Part shown: piece after piece, positions 1-11,970 of the stretch
How positions within the stretch are numbered: position 1 is the stretch's first letter
Layout of the letters: each line of letters begins with the position of its first letter
Assembly: GCA_027625915.1 (NCBI GenBank)
Contig: JANTQA010000015.1
Span: 7,283,001-7,347,000 of the forward strand
Reading direction: 5' to 3'
Length of the DNA: 64,000 nt
Origin: Anaeramoeba flamelloides
Lineage: Eukaryota > Metamonada > Anaeramoebidae
The notes under the pieces: model-generated
The model's database searches: none
Seen by the model: the letters and a program-made list of their open reading frames with translations, nothing else
Told to the model about the DNA's origin: nothing
Position numbers and translations under genes: made by a program

Positions 1-149
1 ATGTTATTTTTAAGATTTAAGATTTATGCAAATTTTTAAAATTTGAAATATTAATAATTTGTAATATCTTAAAAAAAAGATTTTTTTTCAATTGAGAATA
101 TTGAATATATTATTAAATATTTAAAAAATAAATTAATTAAAAGATTATC

Positions 150-1480
150 AAAAAAAATTGAAAATTTAAAGTTTACGATTTATGATGTTAATAACACTGA
201 TTTAAATCAAATTCAAAATTTTTATTTATAAAATATCACCCATTAGGATTCAGAATATGTTTAAGAATTGATTAATTAACTCTAACAAGAATAATATGGA
301 ATATATACAAAAATCATCAATTTTATTTATTCATAAAAATATAAATGAAGGGGTATCTTTTAAGTATACGATTTATTTTTATTTAATAAATGTTAACCAA
401 GTTTATTTCTTAGAATGATATATAAACTAATTGGACTTTGTTTTGAATTTATTCATAAATTTCCAATTTGACTTTTGAAATAAATATGATACTTGTATTT
501 CAGTATTGAAATTTCTTAAATACATTACAATAAAATCAATTCAAATAATGGAAATTGAAAATGATAAAATCTAAATGTTAATGACTTTTCCAGCTAAATT
601 ATTTGATTCAAACAGTTTTAAAATAATTAGAAAGACAATAAAATAATTAATTTTAAATGAAATTATTAAATTTTTTTTTATTAAAATATTATCAAGGAGA
701 AGTACCTGATATATTCCAAGGAGATTAATTATCACCTAGAATTTTTTTATTCTAATTTCACATCATCTTTTATTATAAATTATAACATTAAAAAGCCATT
801 GTAAAATGTTTGTGGATGATTTATTCTTAATTATAAAAGTGAAAAAAAATTTAATTCAATCAAAAATTAAATTCAATATATGAAATTATGAATTCTATTT
901 GGATTTAATCTGATAAAGATCAAACAATTATTTCATAAGATTTAAAAAAGATTGTACATTTAAGGTATTTATTTGGATAATATTCCACATTTAGTTTATA
1001 ATTTGAAAAAAAAAAATAATAAAATATCTTACAATTACAAAAATATTATTTAATAATAATTTACAAAATAATAATTTGAAAATTAGATTATTTGATTCTT
1101 TTATTTTAAGTCAATTAAAATGTGGATTATAAATATTTAATAATTATTAAATAAAAACTTAATTTGATTTTTTATTCTTGAATTAATTTTTATATTATTG
1201 AAATATGCTAAATAAACAGAAATACATCAATTCTTATTCAAAAAGCAGTATTTTAAATTTTGAAAATATTATAATTTCAGTAAATTATAAAAAAATTAAT
1301 TCAAAATATAAAATTAAAAAATTATATCATACTTATCTTGAAAAATATACAAAATTCAATGAAAAAAATAAATAATAATATCAACTGGAATACAGAAGAT
1401 TTAAAGTTAACTTATAAAAAGAAATTTATAAGTACATACACATATAATCAATCAATGAATTCTAAGACCTGGAATGTGTC
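150..1480 (+). pseudogene. Degenerate LINE-type reverse transcriptase fragment
   Basis: Relic of a non-LTR retrotransposon reading left to right. Conceptual translation, with many stops and frame changes, gives QGD-stop-LSP near 705-735 (the RT QGDPLSP block) and FVDDLFLI near 807-830, the position of the catalytic F/YADD box. Near 1085-1140 it gives IRLFDSFILSQLKCGL, which nearly matches IRLSKSFILSQLKCGL in the fragment at 34 kb. Upstream pieces (INFIYS near 315, EFIHKF near 450) also match that copy. One catalytic Ala is replaced by Val and the frame is broken throughout, so it cannot code for an active enzyme. The boundaries are approximate. Confidence 0.7.
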
Positions 1481-2671
1481 AAAAGTTTAAAATAATGGGT
1501 TAAAATCAAATATTTTACTTGATTCTTTTGTATTTTGGAGACTTTAGGCACTTTACCACACTTGAAAACACCCGTTAACTTTTTTTTAATTTGAGTAATA
1601 AAAAGAAGAATTCTTCACAATAATGAAAATTCAAAATTTACTTTTTATTAATAACTCGGTATTATTCAAGTTATCCATTAAATTCAACAATTTTAGAATT
1701 TAGAACATTTATTAATTATTTAAATTGATGTTATTATGTAATAATGAAAAAATACAAATATATTTTGCATTTATGTTTAAAATATAAACAATGGCAAATA
1801 ATACAAAATATTAATAATTTTTTATCCATATTTCCTCATATAAATATGAGGTATTAATGTTTCTAAATAAATTAAAAGAAATAAATCACATCGAATTCAT
1901 TTTAAAACCATGACATTTTTAAATTTTTTTCATTTGATTAAAAATTGGTTTAGTCTCTGATTATATATGATTAATTTTCTGAAAGAAAAATTAAATAAAA
2001 TAAGAGTTTCAGGCAATATGGTAGAATATCCAGGTTTATTTTTTAATTGAAGAAATAAAAAAAAAAAATATGAATTTTCTTTACATTTCTTAAATTAAAA
2101 AAAAAAATCCCAAAGAACAATTTTCGAGAGTTTTTTATTTTATTAGGTAATTATATTTATTTTCAAAACAGAAATTTTGATCAAAGCCAAAAGTACTTTT
2201 TATTTCTCAAATCGAATAAAAAAAAAAAAAGATTAACTGTGTCTAGAGTGTATTTTACACTTCTTCAATAATAATAATATGAAAAAAAAAATAAAAAATT
2301 TTCTCGAGAATATGGCAATTTCAAACACGATATTCTTGCAAAATGTTTGTTTTTAACATCTTCTGATGATTATTGGTGTTATTTGGGAAAAAAAATTGAG
2401 GTTAAAATTCAAAAAGAAAATTCGATTAAAAATCCTTTAACTGTAAAAAAAACTGAATTTTTTTTTGTACCTTTTTAGATTTTATTCTTTCATAGTTTTC
2501 TTAACTGCAAATTTTCAAAGGTATATCAAAAGAACCAGTTCGGTTGAATAATTATCACCATTCAAGAACTGAATATTTCATAATATAAGCCACTAAGAAC
2601 ATAAATTCTCAATTTGTTTTTTTTTTTCAAGTAAAAATAAGATCATTGACAAAAGTAAAGTGATCTTAAAT

Positions 2672-2878
2672 ATGAAGAAATTGTCCAAAACAAAGCTGAT
2701 TACATTATTATTATTTATTTATACACTTTTTAAATTAATCTTGGAAGTTTCTGTTTTGAATAATAATATTTTGGGTTACCAACAGTTGGAAGTCCAGATG
2801 AACTCAAATGAAATATTTACAATTATAATCATTATTATTCATTGGTTTATTTTGGTTTTTTGTCTAAAAATTCTATAG
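2672..2878 (+). CDS. Small hypothetical membrane protein, intact copy
   Basis: A 68-codon frame starts at ATG 2672 (MKKLSKTKL...). It has two hydrophobic stretches: residues about 9-22 (LITLLLFIYTLFKL) and about 50-66 (IFTIIIIIIHWFILVFCL). I do not recognise a family. The paralogous position in the second copy of the duplication starts at 20,677 but stops at 20,767-20,769 after a one-base shift, so the frame is conserved for only about 30 codons. It could be a genuine short membrane protein, one exon of a larger gene, or chance in AT-rich DNA. The Lys-rich start followed by a membrane segment is suggestive at most. Confidence 0.3.
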   Translation: MKKLSKTKLITLLLFIYTLFKLILEVSVLNNNILGYQQLEVQMNSNEIFTIIIIIIHWFILVFCLKIL

Positions 2879-4346
2879 TTTACTGTCCATCGTTACTCTT
2901 TTAAAAAAAAACATATTAAATAGTCAATTTGATTATTTTTGATTTTTTTCAAACCTTAAACAATACTATTTGAGTGAAAATGTAAACAATAATAAACCTT
3001 GATCTTTTTGTTTTCAGTTTGTCAGTTGTATTAAAATTTGTAATAAAATAAAATAATCTCATTTCGTAAATATATTTACTTAATGATTTCATTAAAAGTT
3101 GGTTAAAATGTGATGAATAAAGAATTTAGAATTGAAACAAAAAAATGTATTTCTTTTTTTTTTCATTTACTTTTCATATATGGAATAACTTGTATTTGTT
3201 GCATTTTTGTTTTTTTTTTTAAATCGAAAAAAAATATTATGAAGTTGAATATTTATCAATTTGTTTGCATTTTCTTAAATCATTAGAAGGAAACATTCCA
3301 ATTCAACTTTAAAATAGATTTTTATTTTTTTTTTGAAACACATTTTTTTCACAAGTTCATATTTCAAATTGAAAATTAAATCAAATTGTGAAAAAATGAT
3401 TTTAATTAGATATATTTTTGTACTTAGGAACTAGATTGTTATTATATTAGGATATATGTATTATTGATGATCAATATTGTCAGAATATCGATGATTTTCA
3501 AACATTCATCTTCTTGTGAAGATGTTCATTATATTTTTAAACTTGATTATTTTTTTGTTATAGATTGTTATTTCTAAATAATTTCAAATTTAGAGTATTT
3601 TTTTCAAACAAAAAACTAAAAACTAAAATGAAAAAGAAGAAAGAAAAAATTACCTCTGATTATATTCCACTTTTAAAAATAATATAATATAATTTAAATA
3701 AAATTTAAGTTAAATAAAATGGTATATATATATATATTTAGTTTTTTTGCAAAATAAAAAAGAAATAATAAGAAAATATTTTGAAAATCTTACAATTTGG
3801 AATTTTATTGTCTGATTAAAAATTTGCTTCGTTAACATTTTCTTTAAATGTGTTGTTTATTTGTTACATTAAAAAGTATAATTAAAATATGATTCTAATT
3901 AAATTTAATCAATTTATTTGTTTAAAGAAAAATATATTTGAAAAAAAAATATGTAATTAATTAACATAAAAAATTTTACAAAATCTACTCCAATATTTGC
4001 AAATATATTATCTTCAAAACGGTTTTCAGTCTATAAATTAATTTTTAGTTTAAATATTAGTTAATAATTGTAATAAAAAGTGGGGAATAAGGATATTGGT
4101 TTCTAAAAAAATGAAAATGAATTAAATTCGTTGAAATTAATAATTAGATTTTTTTTTTATTTTTTTTATTTGAATAGAAAATAAAGAAAAGATTAAAAAA
4201 ATCCTTTTTTGGTTATTTATCTAGATTTTTTCAAGTATTTTTTAAAAATAAAAAAAATATTTTTATTTTTAATTATTTTTTTTTTTTTGATATTGTGGCA
4301 GTGAGGGGTTTTTAATTCCTCATGTTTATTTTTTTTTTTTTTTTTT

Positions 4347-4566
4347 AATTTGAAAGAATAGAGTAAAATCTTTGATTTTTACTAAATTCTTATGAATTAG
4401 AAAAAACTTCTGGTTAGTTTTATTTTAATTTTTATTTTTATTTTAAAAACCATTTTATTTTATAAACAAAGGTAAAAATTAAACAAAAATGTTGTTAAGT
4501 TTTCTAGAATTGAAAAGAATTTAGTCAAATATGTGGTTTTACTCTATTCTTTTGAATTCTGGAAAA
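4347..4566. repeat. Two palindromic hairpin repeats
   Basis: Two members of a dispersed palindrome family lie at about 4347-4407 and 4501-4566. The second reads TTCTAGAATTGAAAAGAATT, a short loop, then ATTCTTTTGAATTCTGGAAA, so it can fold into a hairpin of about 65 nt. A run of the CCTAGGTACTCTA type follows at about 4567, as at other members. The LINE tail begins just to the right. Confidence 0.7.
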
Positions 4567-4599
4567 CCTAGGTACTCTACTGTATTTGAAGGTACTCTA

Positions 4600-5560
4600 T
4601 AGAGCTCAACATCATAACTGTTTATTTACATTGTTATTAAATCATATAATGTTTAAATATTCTTGAACTTTCCATACAGAGATATTTATTATTAAATTTT
4701 CTCTAAATTGATTTAGATTCACATTTAATAACTTTAAGTTATCTATTTCACAATTAATATTTTCTTTATCTTTTTTTGAAAACTATAATTTTTCTGATTT
4801 CTTTCCATAACCCAGAATTTCTATTTTATTTTCTTTGAGTTTATATCTTTTTTTATAAATTGAAATTATTACATGATCTATTTTTAATTCAGTTTTAAAA
4901 ATTATTCTTATAGAATGTGGATTAATTTTTGAAAAATTATGTGATTTTTTTTATTTATCCAAACATCAATCGTGTTAAAACCTTTTTGAGTTAGATTTAA
5001 AGATGACTAATCAATAGAATAATTGAACTCATGTATAATGATTTGAAAATTGATAATTTTACATTATTAGCTAAATTTTGCCATTAGCTAAATTACATTA
5101 TTTGCTAAATTTTGTTGGTTAAAAATCTTGCTGTTTCTTTTAAAATTATTTTATAAATGTTTCTCTTTTTCCAAACAAATTCTTAAATATTTTATTTCAG
5201 ATATTTGGTTTGATTTTAAGGTTTTTTCAATATCTGTATTCATTCCAAATTCTTGGATAATGTTATAAATTGTTATCAGCTTTTTGTCAATTTCTGGAAT
5301 AGGACCTCCTATTCTTAAAATCAAGTCATCTGCAAACATTTGAACATGATGAACTAAATCTTTTATCTTTTCAATTAAAAAATGGCTAATAAACTCAAAC
5401 ATTAAAGGGGAAAGAGGATCCCCTTGATAAACTCCTATTCCTTCTTTTTTATAATATTTTTGTAACCAAATTTTGATTTTTTATTTTTAATATATTTATT
5501 GAGTGCATAGTGAACTAATATATGACTAATTGTATCAAAGCAAATTTAATCTTATTTAAT
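4600..5560 (-). pseudogene. LINE-type reverse transcriptase fragment
   Basis: The best preserved RT piece in the window, read on the minus strand. From about 5545 downwards it gives a frame with FDTISHILVHYALNKYI, then GIGVYQGDPLSPLMFEF, then HHVQMFADDLILRI, followed by an IIQEFGMN block and EIKYLRICLEKE. These correspond to the RT finger/palm blocks of non-LTR elements (aFD, QGDPLSP, F/YADD, fGL.iN, YLGi). An open stretch covers 5151-5402. Below 5150 the frame breaks, but a C-terminal tail (KIEILG near 4830, EYLNII near 4650) matches the fragment at 17.2-17.5 kb. No endonuclease or N-terminal part is attached. Confidence 0.8.
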
Positions 5561-5584
5561 AAATACATAAATATTAAATTAAAT

Positions 5585-6480
5585 TTTGAACCCTTGAAGA
5601 ACTTAAAAAATTGATTATTTGTTTTATTCACAAAATATTTAATCAATTTCTTGAAATTTAAAAGATTAGGAAATTTTCTTTTTCAAATATCAAGAGTATA
5701 AATAAGGGACTGTTATAATTAAAATCAGTTATTTGATAATATCTATTATTTTTTTATTATTAGAATTATTAATTTGAATAGGTTTTATCTGCTTGAAAAC
5801 CTTAAAAAAATTGAGAAATAATGTTAAAGTTTATTGATATATTTAATCTTTGTGTTTTTAATAATTCACTGAAATAATAAAAATTGGGTTATTAGTTATT
5901 GATTTAGAAGTAATCAAATTCAAAAGTATTTCTTTTGGTTTTAAGTTGAATTTCCAAGGTTTTAAAAAAGTAGTTTTGGAGTTTTTTTGAATTCAATGGT
6001 TTGGTCAGTTTTTTTCATATGTTTTTGTTTGATAAATTTATAAGAAAAATCAGTTGAAAAAAGAAATTATATTTTCTTATTTTCTAAGAAATTGCCCTTG
6101 CTTTGAAATTAAGTAGATTTTTTATACTGGGTTATTTTAGAACTTTGTGGTTTTATTTTTAAAGTGTATTTTTTTGTAGGCTTCCTTTACAGATAATATG
6201 ATTTCTTTCTTCTTTCAAGGAAAATAATTTTTTTTTAAATTATTAAGAAATATGTTGAATTTTGAACTTTTTAAAAATCCGAAAAATGGATCAAAGTTTT
6301 AAAAACAATAATGAATTTCGGAAAATAACTATTAAAAGTAAGTGTGGTTTTGTAGTAATCAGATTTTTACTTTGTTTTTCAATTTCAAGTTGTGGTAAAT
6401 TTTTTTTTTTATTTGGCTCTTAAATTTACTTGACAAGATTTTTTAGTTTACTAGTGTATTAAACATTTGATTTTTTTCAA
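5585..6480. repeat. Dispersed repeat family C, copy 1
   Basis: About 0.9 kb of non-coding sequence collinear with 26,160-27,050 and, over its right part, with 52,370-52,730. Shared landmarks are the block starting near 5590 (GAACCCTTGAAGAAC in this copy), the stretch with TTTCTTTTGGTT near 5930, and GGGTTATTTTAGAAC near 6130. Similarity looks roughly 70-75 per cent by eye. No open frame is conserved between copies. Confidence 0.65.
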
Positions 6481-7329
6481 TTTTGGAAATTGAGGATCCA
6501 AATTAATGAAATTTTTTTTATGAATTTGTTTGCCAAAATCAACAACCAGAATTTGGATAAATGAATCTTTTTTTCTTCTTTTTTAAAGATTACGTTTACA
6601 TTGAAATTTTCAAGTATTATGTGTTCTAATCAGTATTTAGAGGTTAGTAAATCTAATAATTTTTTTGTCAGCAAGATCTAAGAAGTAAAAAATGACATAT
6701 TTTTCAGAAATTTGTTACTTCTCATATCACAAAATGAAAAAGAATTTCTATGATTTTTGTGAGCTCAAAAAATGAAAAAGAACGATGGGAAAAATCCGCT
6801 TTTTGAGAAAATTTCAGTCTATGTCTATTTTTAAAACCCTAGCACTTTGTTGAGAAGTTTCTAAGTTTTTTTTTGTTTTTGTTTGTTAGTTAAGTTGAGA
6901 GGCTTTTAAAAAACTACATAAATGGTCAAAATGGATAGGATTGAAAATTTTTAATGACTAGTCCTTTGTTATTTCCAAACAAAGATGGATTTTGATAAAG
7001 GCAAGGTAATGGGTATTGGTATTGTTTTGAATCCAATAAAATTTCCCTTTTACACAAAGAAAGTTGGGTTTTTTTTTTTCTCCACGAATTGTAAGTTTTT
7101 GTTTTTTTGAAAAATACAAAAACAGAATAAATTTCGCAATTTTAATTCCCAGATGATCTTTTCATTAAAAATTCTTCAAAAACCTTTCACACATAACCTC
7201 AACCCAATTTTTCCTGATGTAACACATTGGGTTTTTGAAGAAATCAAACAAACAAAAAAAATTTTATCAAGTAATCATCAGAAAAATGATAAGTTTGTTT
7301 TGATATTGTAGATTCTGTTACAAAAACAA
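6481..7329. other. Stretch without a convincing gene
   Basis: Base composition is a little less extreme here and short coding-like pieces occur. For example, an ATG frame of about 42 codons starts at 6985, and about 20 codons start at ATG near 6772 (MKKNDGKNPLFEKISVYVYF). None can be joined into a gene by recognisable splice sites. They could be decayed exons. Confidence 0.3.
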
Positions 7330-7610
7330 AATGAGTAAATACTCTCATCTTAATTATGGTGGTGGAAATCAATTCAAGAAAAAAAAAAAACAAAATCACA
7401 ACCCCTTAATAATAATTAATCTGCTTTAAAGAGACAATAGAACAATTCAGGGAGACCCAATGTCAAAACTTATATGTAAATATGATCTTGACAAGTTTGA
7501 GTTTTTTATTGAGAATTTTTGGAACGATGAGTGTTTTCAATGGCTCCAAAATCGAGATTATTTTATTTTTTCATTCTTCACTTTTCTTCACAAGTTGATT
7601 GAGTTTGAGT
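7330..7610 (+). repeat. Left arm of inverted repeat around GTPase-like cassette
   Basis: Matches the reverse complement of about 8725-9005. Shared blocks are AATTATGGTGGTGGAAATCA, AATTAATCTGC and AAAGAGACAA, and AATTTTTGGAACGAT. The arms enclose the GTPase-like gene at 7857-8325. Confidence 0.75.
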
Positions 7611-7681
7611 ATCTCAAAATTTTTTCTTTATTTTTCATTGAAAAAATGAACAGAAAAATGCTTTTTGATCCAAATTGGTGA
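7460..7681 (+). CDS. Hypothetical protein fragment in inverted-repeat arm
   Basis: A 73-codon frame from a true ATG (MSKLICKYDLDKF...). It is aromatic-rich (FFIENFWNDECFQWLQNRDY) and ends ...MLFDPNW before TGA. I recognise no family. The opposite arm, read on the minus strand from its own ATG near 8860, also begins MSKLI, but a one-base indel soon puts it in another frame. At most one of the two can encode this protein. It is most likely a decayed gene or exon carried in the repeat. No signal peptide or membrane segment is obvious. Confidence 0.3.
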   Translation: MSKLICKYDLDKFEFFIENFWNDECFQWLQNRDYFIFSFFTFLHKLIEFEYLKIFSLFFIEKMNRKMLFDPNW

Positions 7682-7784
7682 ATATTTTAAAAGATCATTC
7701 ATTTACATTTTTATATGAGATCGAACAAATTGTATAGACAATTTGGTGAATTTAAAACTTCGTCGTTAAAATTTTATTGGTTTA

Positions 7785-8460
7785 AAAAGAAACTTTATGA
7801 ACCAATTTATGGTTTTGTATCTAACAAGCAAAAATTTTTGAATTGAAAATCAATTTCTATGTCTTAGAAATTTTCATGGTTGGGTTGTAACAGCTGGGAT
7901 CAATTGAACTCAACTTTAACCTTATCTCAGTCATTGATAAAAAAAATGATGAGAAATGATTTGATCATGAGTAATTGTGAAAAAAGAAACAAAAACAGAA
8001 TAGATACAAAAAAAAAAACAATGATAAAAATGTTTGTTAAAATCAATTAATTTACAAATCGGGTCAAAAATTGCATTGAACGAGAACGTCTGTCTCCAAC
8101 CATAACGATCTTCACAATATAATAATTGAATTTTTTCCAGTTATTCAGCTCTGAATCACAAAATTTAAGCCATAGTTCTTCTGTTATTTCTTTTTTTTCT
8201 TCTTTTGAAAGAGAAGAAATTGATCTATTCTTGTATTGTTCCAAAATTTTTGAATCAGTTGGTTTGTTTATTATGACTTGGTTTTTAGATGTTTGGCTAT
8301 TGGTTGTTTGGTTTTTGTTTCCCATCTGGACAAAAACAAAGATTTTATTTAGAATCTTCTTTTCTGGTCAAAAGTAAAAAAATCAAAAAGTAAAGAGAAA
8401 AAATGAGTAAAAAAGTATTTAGATTATTTTTATTTTACAAACCACTTGTTTTTTGGAAAT
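7785..8460. repeat. GTPase-like cassette, copy 1
   Basis: A segment of about 680 bp shared in the same orientation with about 23,746-24,452. Identity is high at both ends (the block around 7800-7990 and the block around 8290-8440) and low in the middle (about 8075-8150), where the protein ends of the embedded ORFs differ. Confidence 0.8.
7857..8325 (-). pseudogene. Truncated small-GTPase-like gene, copy 1 (two exons)
   Basis: The first exon is 8325-8056, starting ATG-GGA-AAC (MGNKNQ, a Gly-2 start of possible N-myristoylation type) and ending KIVMVGDRRSRSMQFLTRF. The next bases are GTAAAT, a donor. A 142-bp intron ends TTAAAG at 7914. A second exon, 7913-7857, gives SSIDPSCYNPTM and then TAG. 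KIVMVGD plus LTRF matches the P-loop strand and helix of Ras-like GTPases in spacing, and YNPT matches switch I. However, the GxxxxGK(S/T) residues are replaced by RRSRSM, and nothing after switch I follows. Loss of nucleotide binding is inferred. Copy 2 at 24 kb has the same exon layout and the same stop. If the donor is not used, the frame simply adds Val-Asn and stops. Confidence 0.5.
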
Positions 8461-8724
8461 ATTCAAACCCAATTAAAAAGCACAAATATTGTAAAAATAG
8501 TTGTTTGTTCTTTATATAATAATTTCTAATTGTTTTTCAAATTTCAGAGAGATTGGAAAACTTAAGTACAACCTTGTTGATTCACAAAAAAGTCTAAAAA
8601 GATTATTATTCAATCCCATTAAAATTATGAACAGATGTAAAACCAATTATATTCTGCCGATTTGGATTTAAAAATAATAAAAATTTAATCTTTAACACCA
8701 AATAACAGACAGACAAACTTACAG

Positions 8725-9005
8725 ATCCTTAAGAATAAAAGTGAAGAATGAAAAAGTAAAAGAATCTCGATTTTGGAGGTATTGAAAAAGAAGATCGTTC
8801 CAAAAATTCTAAATAAAAAACCGAAACTTGAAAAGATCCTATTTTCAATAAGTTTGGACATTGAGTCTCATGAATTGTTCTGTTGTCTCTTTAAATGCAG
8901 ATTAATTATTTCAAAGGGGTTGTGATTTTGTTTGTGATTTTGGTTTTTTGTGATTCTCCAATTGATTTCCACCACCATAATTAAAAGTTAAGTATTTACT
9001 CTCTT
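8725..9005 (-). repeat. Right arm of inverted repeat around GTPase-like cassette
   Basis: Reverse-complement partner of about 7330-7610. The arms are roughly 280 bp long and differ by several indels. Together they bracket about 1.1 kb containing the GTPase-like gene. The second GTPase-like copy at 24 kb has no such arms. Confidence 0.75.
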
Positions 9006-11907
9006 TGTTTTTGGAACTTCCACTACTAAATACTTGAAACGCTTTTTTCATTTTTCTGCTCTCTTTTTTGATATAATTATTTTTTCATTGCTTGATTTCT
9101 CTCAAAATCTTAATTGAAAATATCAAGATAAATTGGGTTGAGGTGCTGTGTGATAGGTTTTTGAAAAATTTAATTTATTTAAGGTTATTTCACTTTCAGT
9201 GGATTTATTCCCTATTTAAGGTTTACAATCCTCTGAAATTTTTAAAAAAAGATAAACTTGTTTTGGGTCTGGGGTTGTGGCTTGTTAATTTGGTTCTAAA
9301 CTGATCGATCTTGAACAAATTTAAGAATTTTAATGACTATCTAAAAAAAGGCCATTTCTGGGGTATGGGGGGTTAAAAAACCACTGTTTTAGACATTTTA
9401 TCTCTTTTAATTCACCAGAAACACAAAATTGATAATTTTTGTGAATTTTTTTCAATTCAAAAACATTTTTTGGATTTTTAAAATCGTTTGTCATTTTTTT
9501 TAGTACAGCTAATTTTTAGCAACCTCAAAAAAATGAAAAAGAAATTGTTTGTTCCTTTTAAAGCCAAATTGACGATATTCAATTCCATCGTTTCCAACAA
9601 AAAAGTGTTTTTTTTTTGTAGTAGAACACATAAAATTTTTTTTACAAATAAGATCAAAAAAATTCTACAAATAAGATGAAAAAATAAAAAAATAAAAAAA
9701 ATCGTTTTCACATTTTGAGAAAAACAAACAATGAAAATGAATGACAAATAAAAAACAAACCACTTCTAACTTTTCCCATTTTCTTTTCAAATTATTTTTA
9801 AAATGACAAAGAAAAATTTGCATTTCGATAAATTTAATGTTCATAACCCAACCATGATCGTTCTAATTGAAGTATTGTCTTATAATCAATTTTTACCTCT
9901 GGAAAAAGAAAGTTAGAACAAAAATGGTTGGGATATGGTTTTCAGTAATAGGTTTGCTAATGAGAATCTGATCTGTCAAAATAAATATTCCTAAAAATCT
10001 AAAATTTGATAGTTCTTCTGGATACTAAGAAATAAAGACAACATTTCACTTGTGTTTTAATCCCTGTAAAGGCAATAGTTACCTTATTTTAGATAATCCT
10101 TAATAGAGGTTAGTAATGGCAAATTTTTGATGATGGATTTTATTTTTTTTTTGTTCCGAAAAACCGAATTGAAAAGTGTTAAGAATAATAGGTTATAAGA
10201 TTATTACTTAAGGGATCAGTCTTCTAAGATAAGAAGGCAAAATTATAAAATATGTTATTGGTGGTATTCTCTTCTTACAAATTTTGTATATCCCAAGTGT
10301 CAAAAAATTCTGATCGACAAAGAAAGCCATAAAAGAAAATTAGTTTACTGAGATCAATTTTTTTTTTTACATTTTTTCTGAAAAAGAAAATTATTAAATT
10401 CATTTTTTTTCTCACATTAGAACTAGTTTTAACCCCGTTTATTGTCATTTTGATCATTATTATACTATAAAATTTCTTTGTAACCAGTAATATTAATATA
10501 AATAATTTTTTTCTTTCTTAAAATAAAACTTTTGGTTGACCAAAAAATTGATATATTCAACATATTAAAACTATAATTGTATTTTTTTAAGAAGAATAGT
10601 TATAATAACCAAAATTTTAAAGCCTGAAATATTTTACTCAGAAATTTTGTTTTTGTTTTAAGAGAAAATTCAATTTTGTAAAATAAAATTTTCTTGAAGA
10701 TATTTGGGAATTAGTTAATTTTATTCTCAAAATTCAAAATTAATTTTTTTCTACCAAAAATGATTTGAATTGTTATAAGGATTCTTGTGAATAATACCAA
10801 ACAATTTGTAAAAAAAATTTTTCAGAATTAAAAATTTTTTTGCAATTTTTTTCCATTTTTTGAAAACCAGAAAACAACTTCTTCAAACATTAAAGAAAAA
10901 AATTTAAAGAAAAAAATTTTTTTGCTCCTTAGATCTCAATTTAATTGATAAACTGGAGTTATGCTTCTACCAAATATTCTTTTCTTTAATTGTCTATACG
11001 ACAATTAGTTTTATTGGCTAATATTTGAATTGGTCTATTAATCAAAGAAAAAGAAATCAACAATCAAATAGCTTTCGAAATCAATACTTTCCAACATAAA
11101 ACGAAAAATATTTTTTCCCATTTTCGAGAATTAACTAAATTCTTCAAAAAAATAATAGGTTACTTTTTTTTTCGTTATCGATTGGAAACATGTAAAGTTT
11201 GAATTTCAAAAAATAAACTCAAATTAACAAATTATTTAAATACGGTTAACTCATTTATTTCATAAGTAGAAACACAAATTACAATAAAAAAAAATTTTCA
11301 AGATCTTGAAAAGATTTCATTTTATTTTCAAAAATGACTACTCCTTTAATAAAAAATTTTGATTTGTGGGTTAAAAATTGAAATTTTTATTTCTCTTTTA
11401 CTCAATTACCTAAAAATTATAAATAAATTTATTTTTAAAAGTTCAAAATAAAACCAAACAAAATTTAAAATTATAATTCACAACTGAAATAATAATTTTT
11501 TTTAAGAAAATAACCTTCCACCCTATTATTCTTACACATTTAAATTTGGGAAGAAAAAACAAAAAAAAAAATACCCATCATCAAAAATTTGCCTTTACTA
11601 ACCTCTATTAAAAATTACCTTTAAGCTGAAGATTGATAAGATAAAAAAACCCAAATAACAAGTATTCACACACCAAGTACAAATTAATTTTTTTAAAAAA
11701 TTTTAAATGATTGTATATCTAAGTTTTAAAATCAAATAACTTTCAATTTAAATAAATTTTCAATTAAAACTTTAAAAAATTTGTAATTTAAATAACTTTT
11801 TGCTTTTCAATTTTCAAAAATACAGTTTAAAACTTTGAAATTGATTTGTTTTTTCGATTAAATAGTCAGTAAATAAAAGTTCAAATCTTTTGCCATCATG
11901 TTTTTTT
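9006..11907. other. Long stretch without a convincing gene
   Basis: It holds one inverted pair: about 10,108-10,140 (AGAGGTTAGTAATGGCAAAT) and about 11,573-11,615 (its near reverse complement), roughly 1.45 kb apart, which could be ends of a decayed element. A short plus-strand ATG frame at 9803-9917 contains NPTM, like the switch-I remnant at 7.9 kb, but an equally open minus-strand frame (DYKTILQLERSWLGYEH) overlaps it. I cannot choose between them. Confidence 0.35.
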
Positions 11908-11910
11908 TTT

Positions 11911-11970
11911 AATTTAAAAGAATTAAGTATAATCATAGGTTTTTTTCAATTCTTTTTGGATTTTGGAAAA
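11911..11970. repeat. Palindromic hairpin repeat
   Basis: Diverged member of the palindrome family: AATTTAAAAGAATTAAGTAT, loop, then CAATTCTTTTTGGATTTTGG. GGTACTTTATTCTACTGAG follows at about 11,992, resembling the GGTACTCTACTGTA run beside the member at 4.5 kb. Confidence 0.6.

Larger units (their letters stand above)
1640..4745. repeat. Segmental duplication, copy A (3.1 kb)
   Basis: Collinear with about 18,728-22,750 over its whole length, with scattered substitutions and small indels. Shared landmarks include the stretch around 1846-2036, the small ORF at 2672, the poly-T flanked block near 4140-4320, and the palindromes at 4347-4566. Copy A lacks the 0.9-kb insertion present in copy B at 19,011-19,933, so around 1915-1931 it gives the empty site. 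Apart from the small ORF at 2672 no gene is seen inside. Confidence 0.85.

Noticed and set aside
9478-9747. Overlapping plus and minus frames near 9.6 kb
   Set aside because: Neither strand shows domains or splice signals; several frames are equally open.
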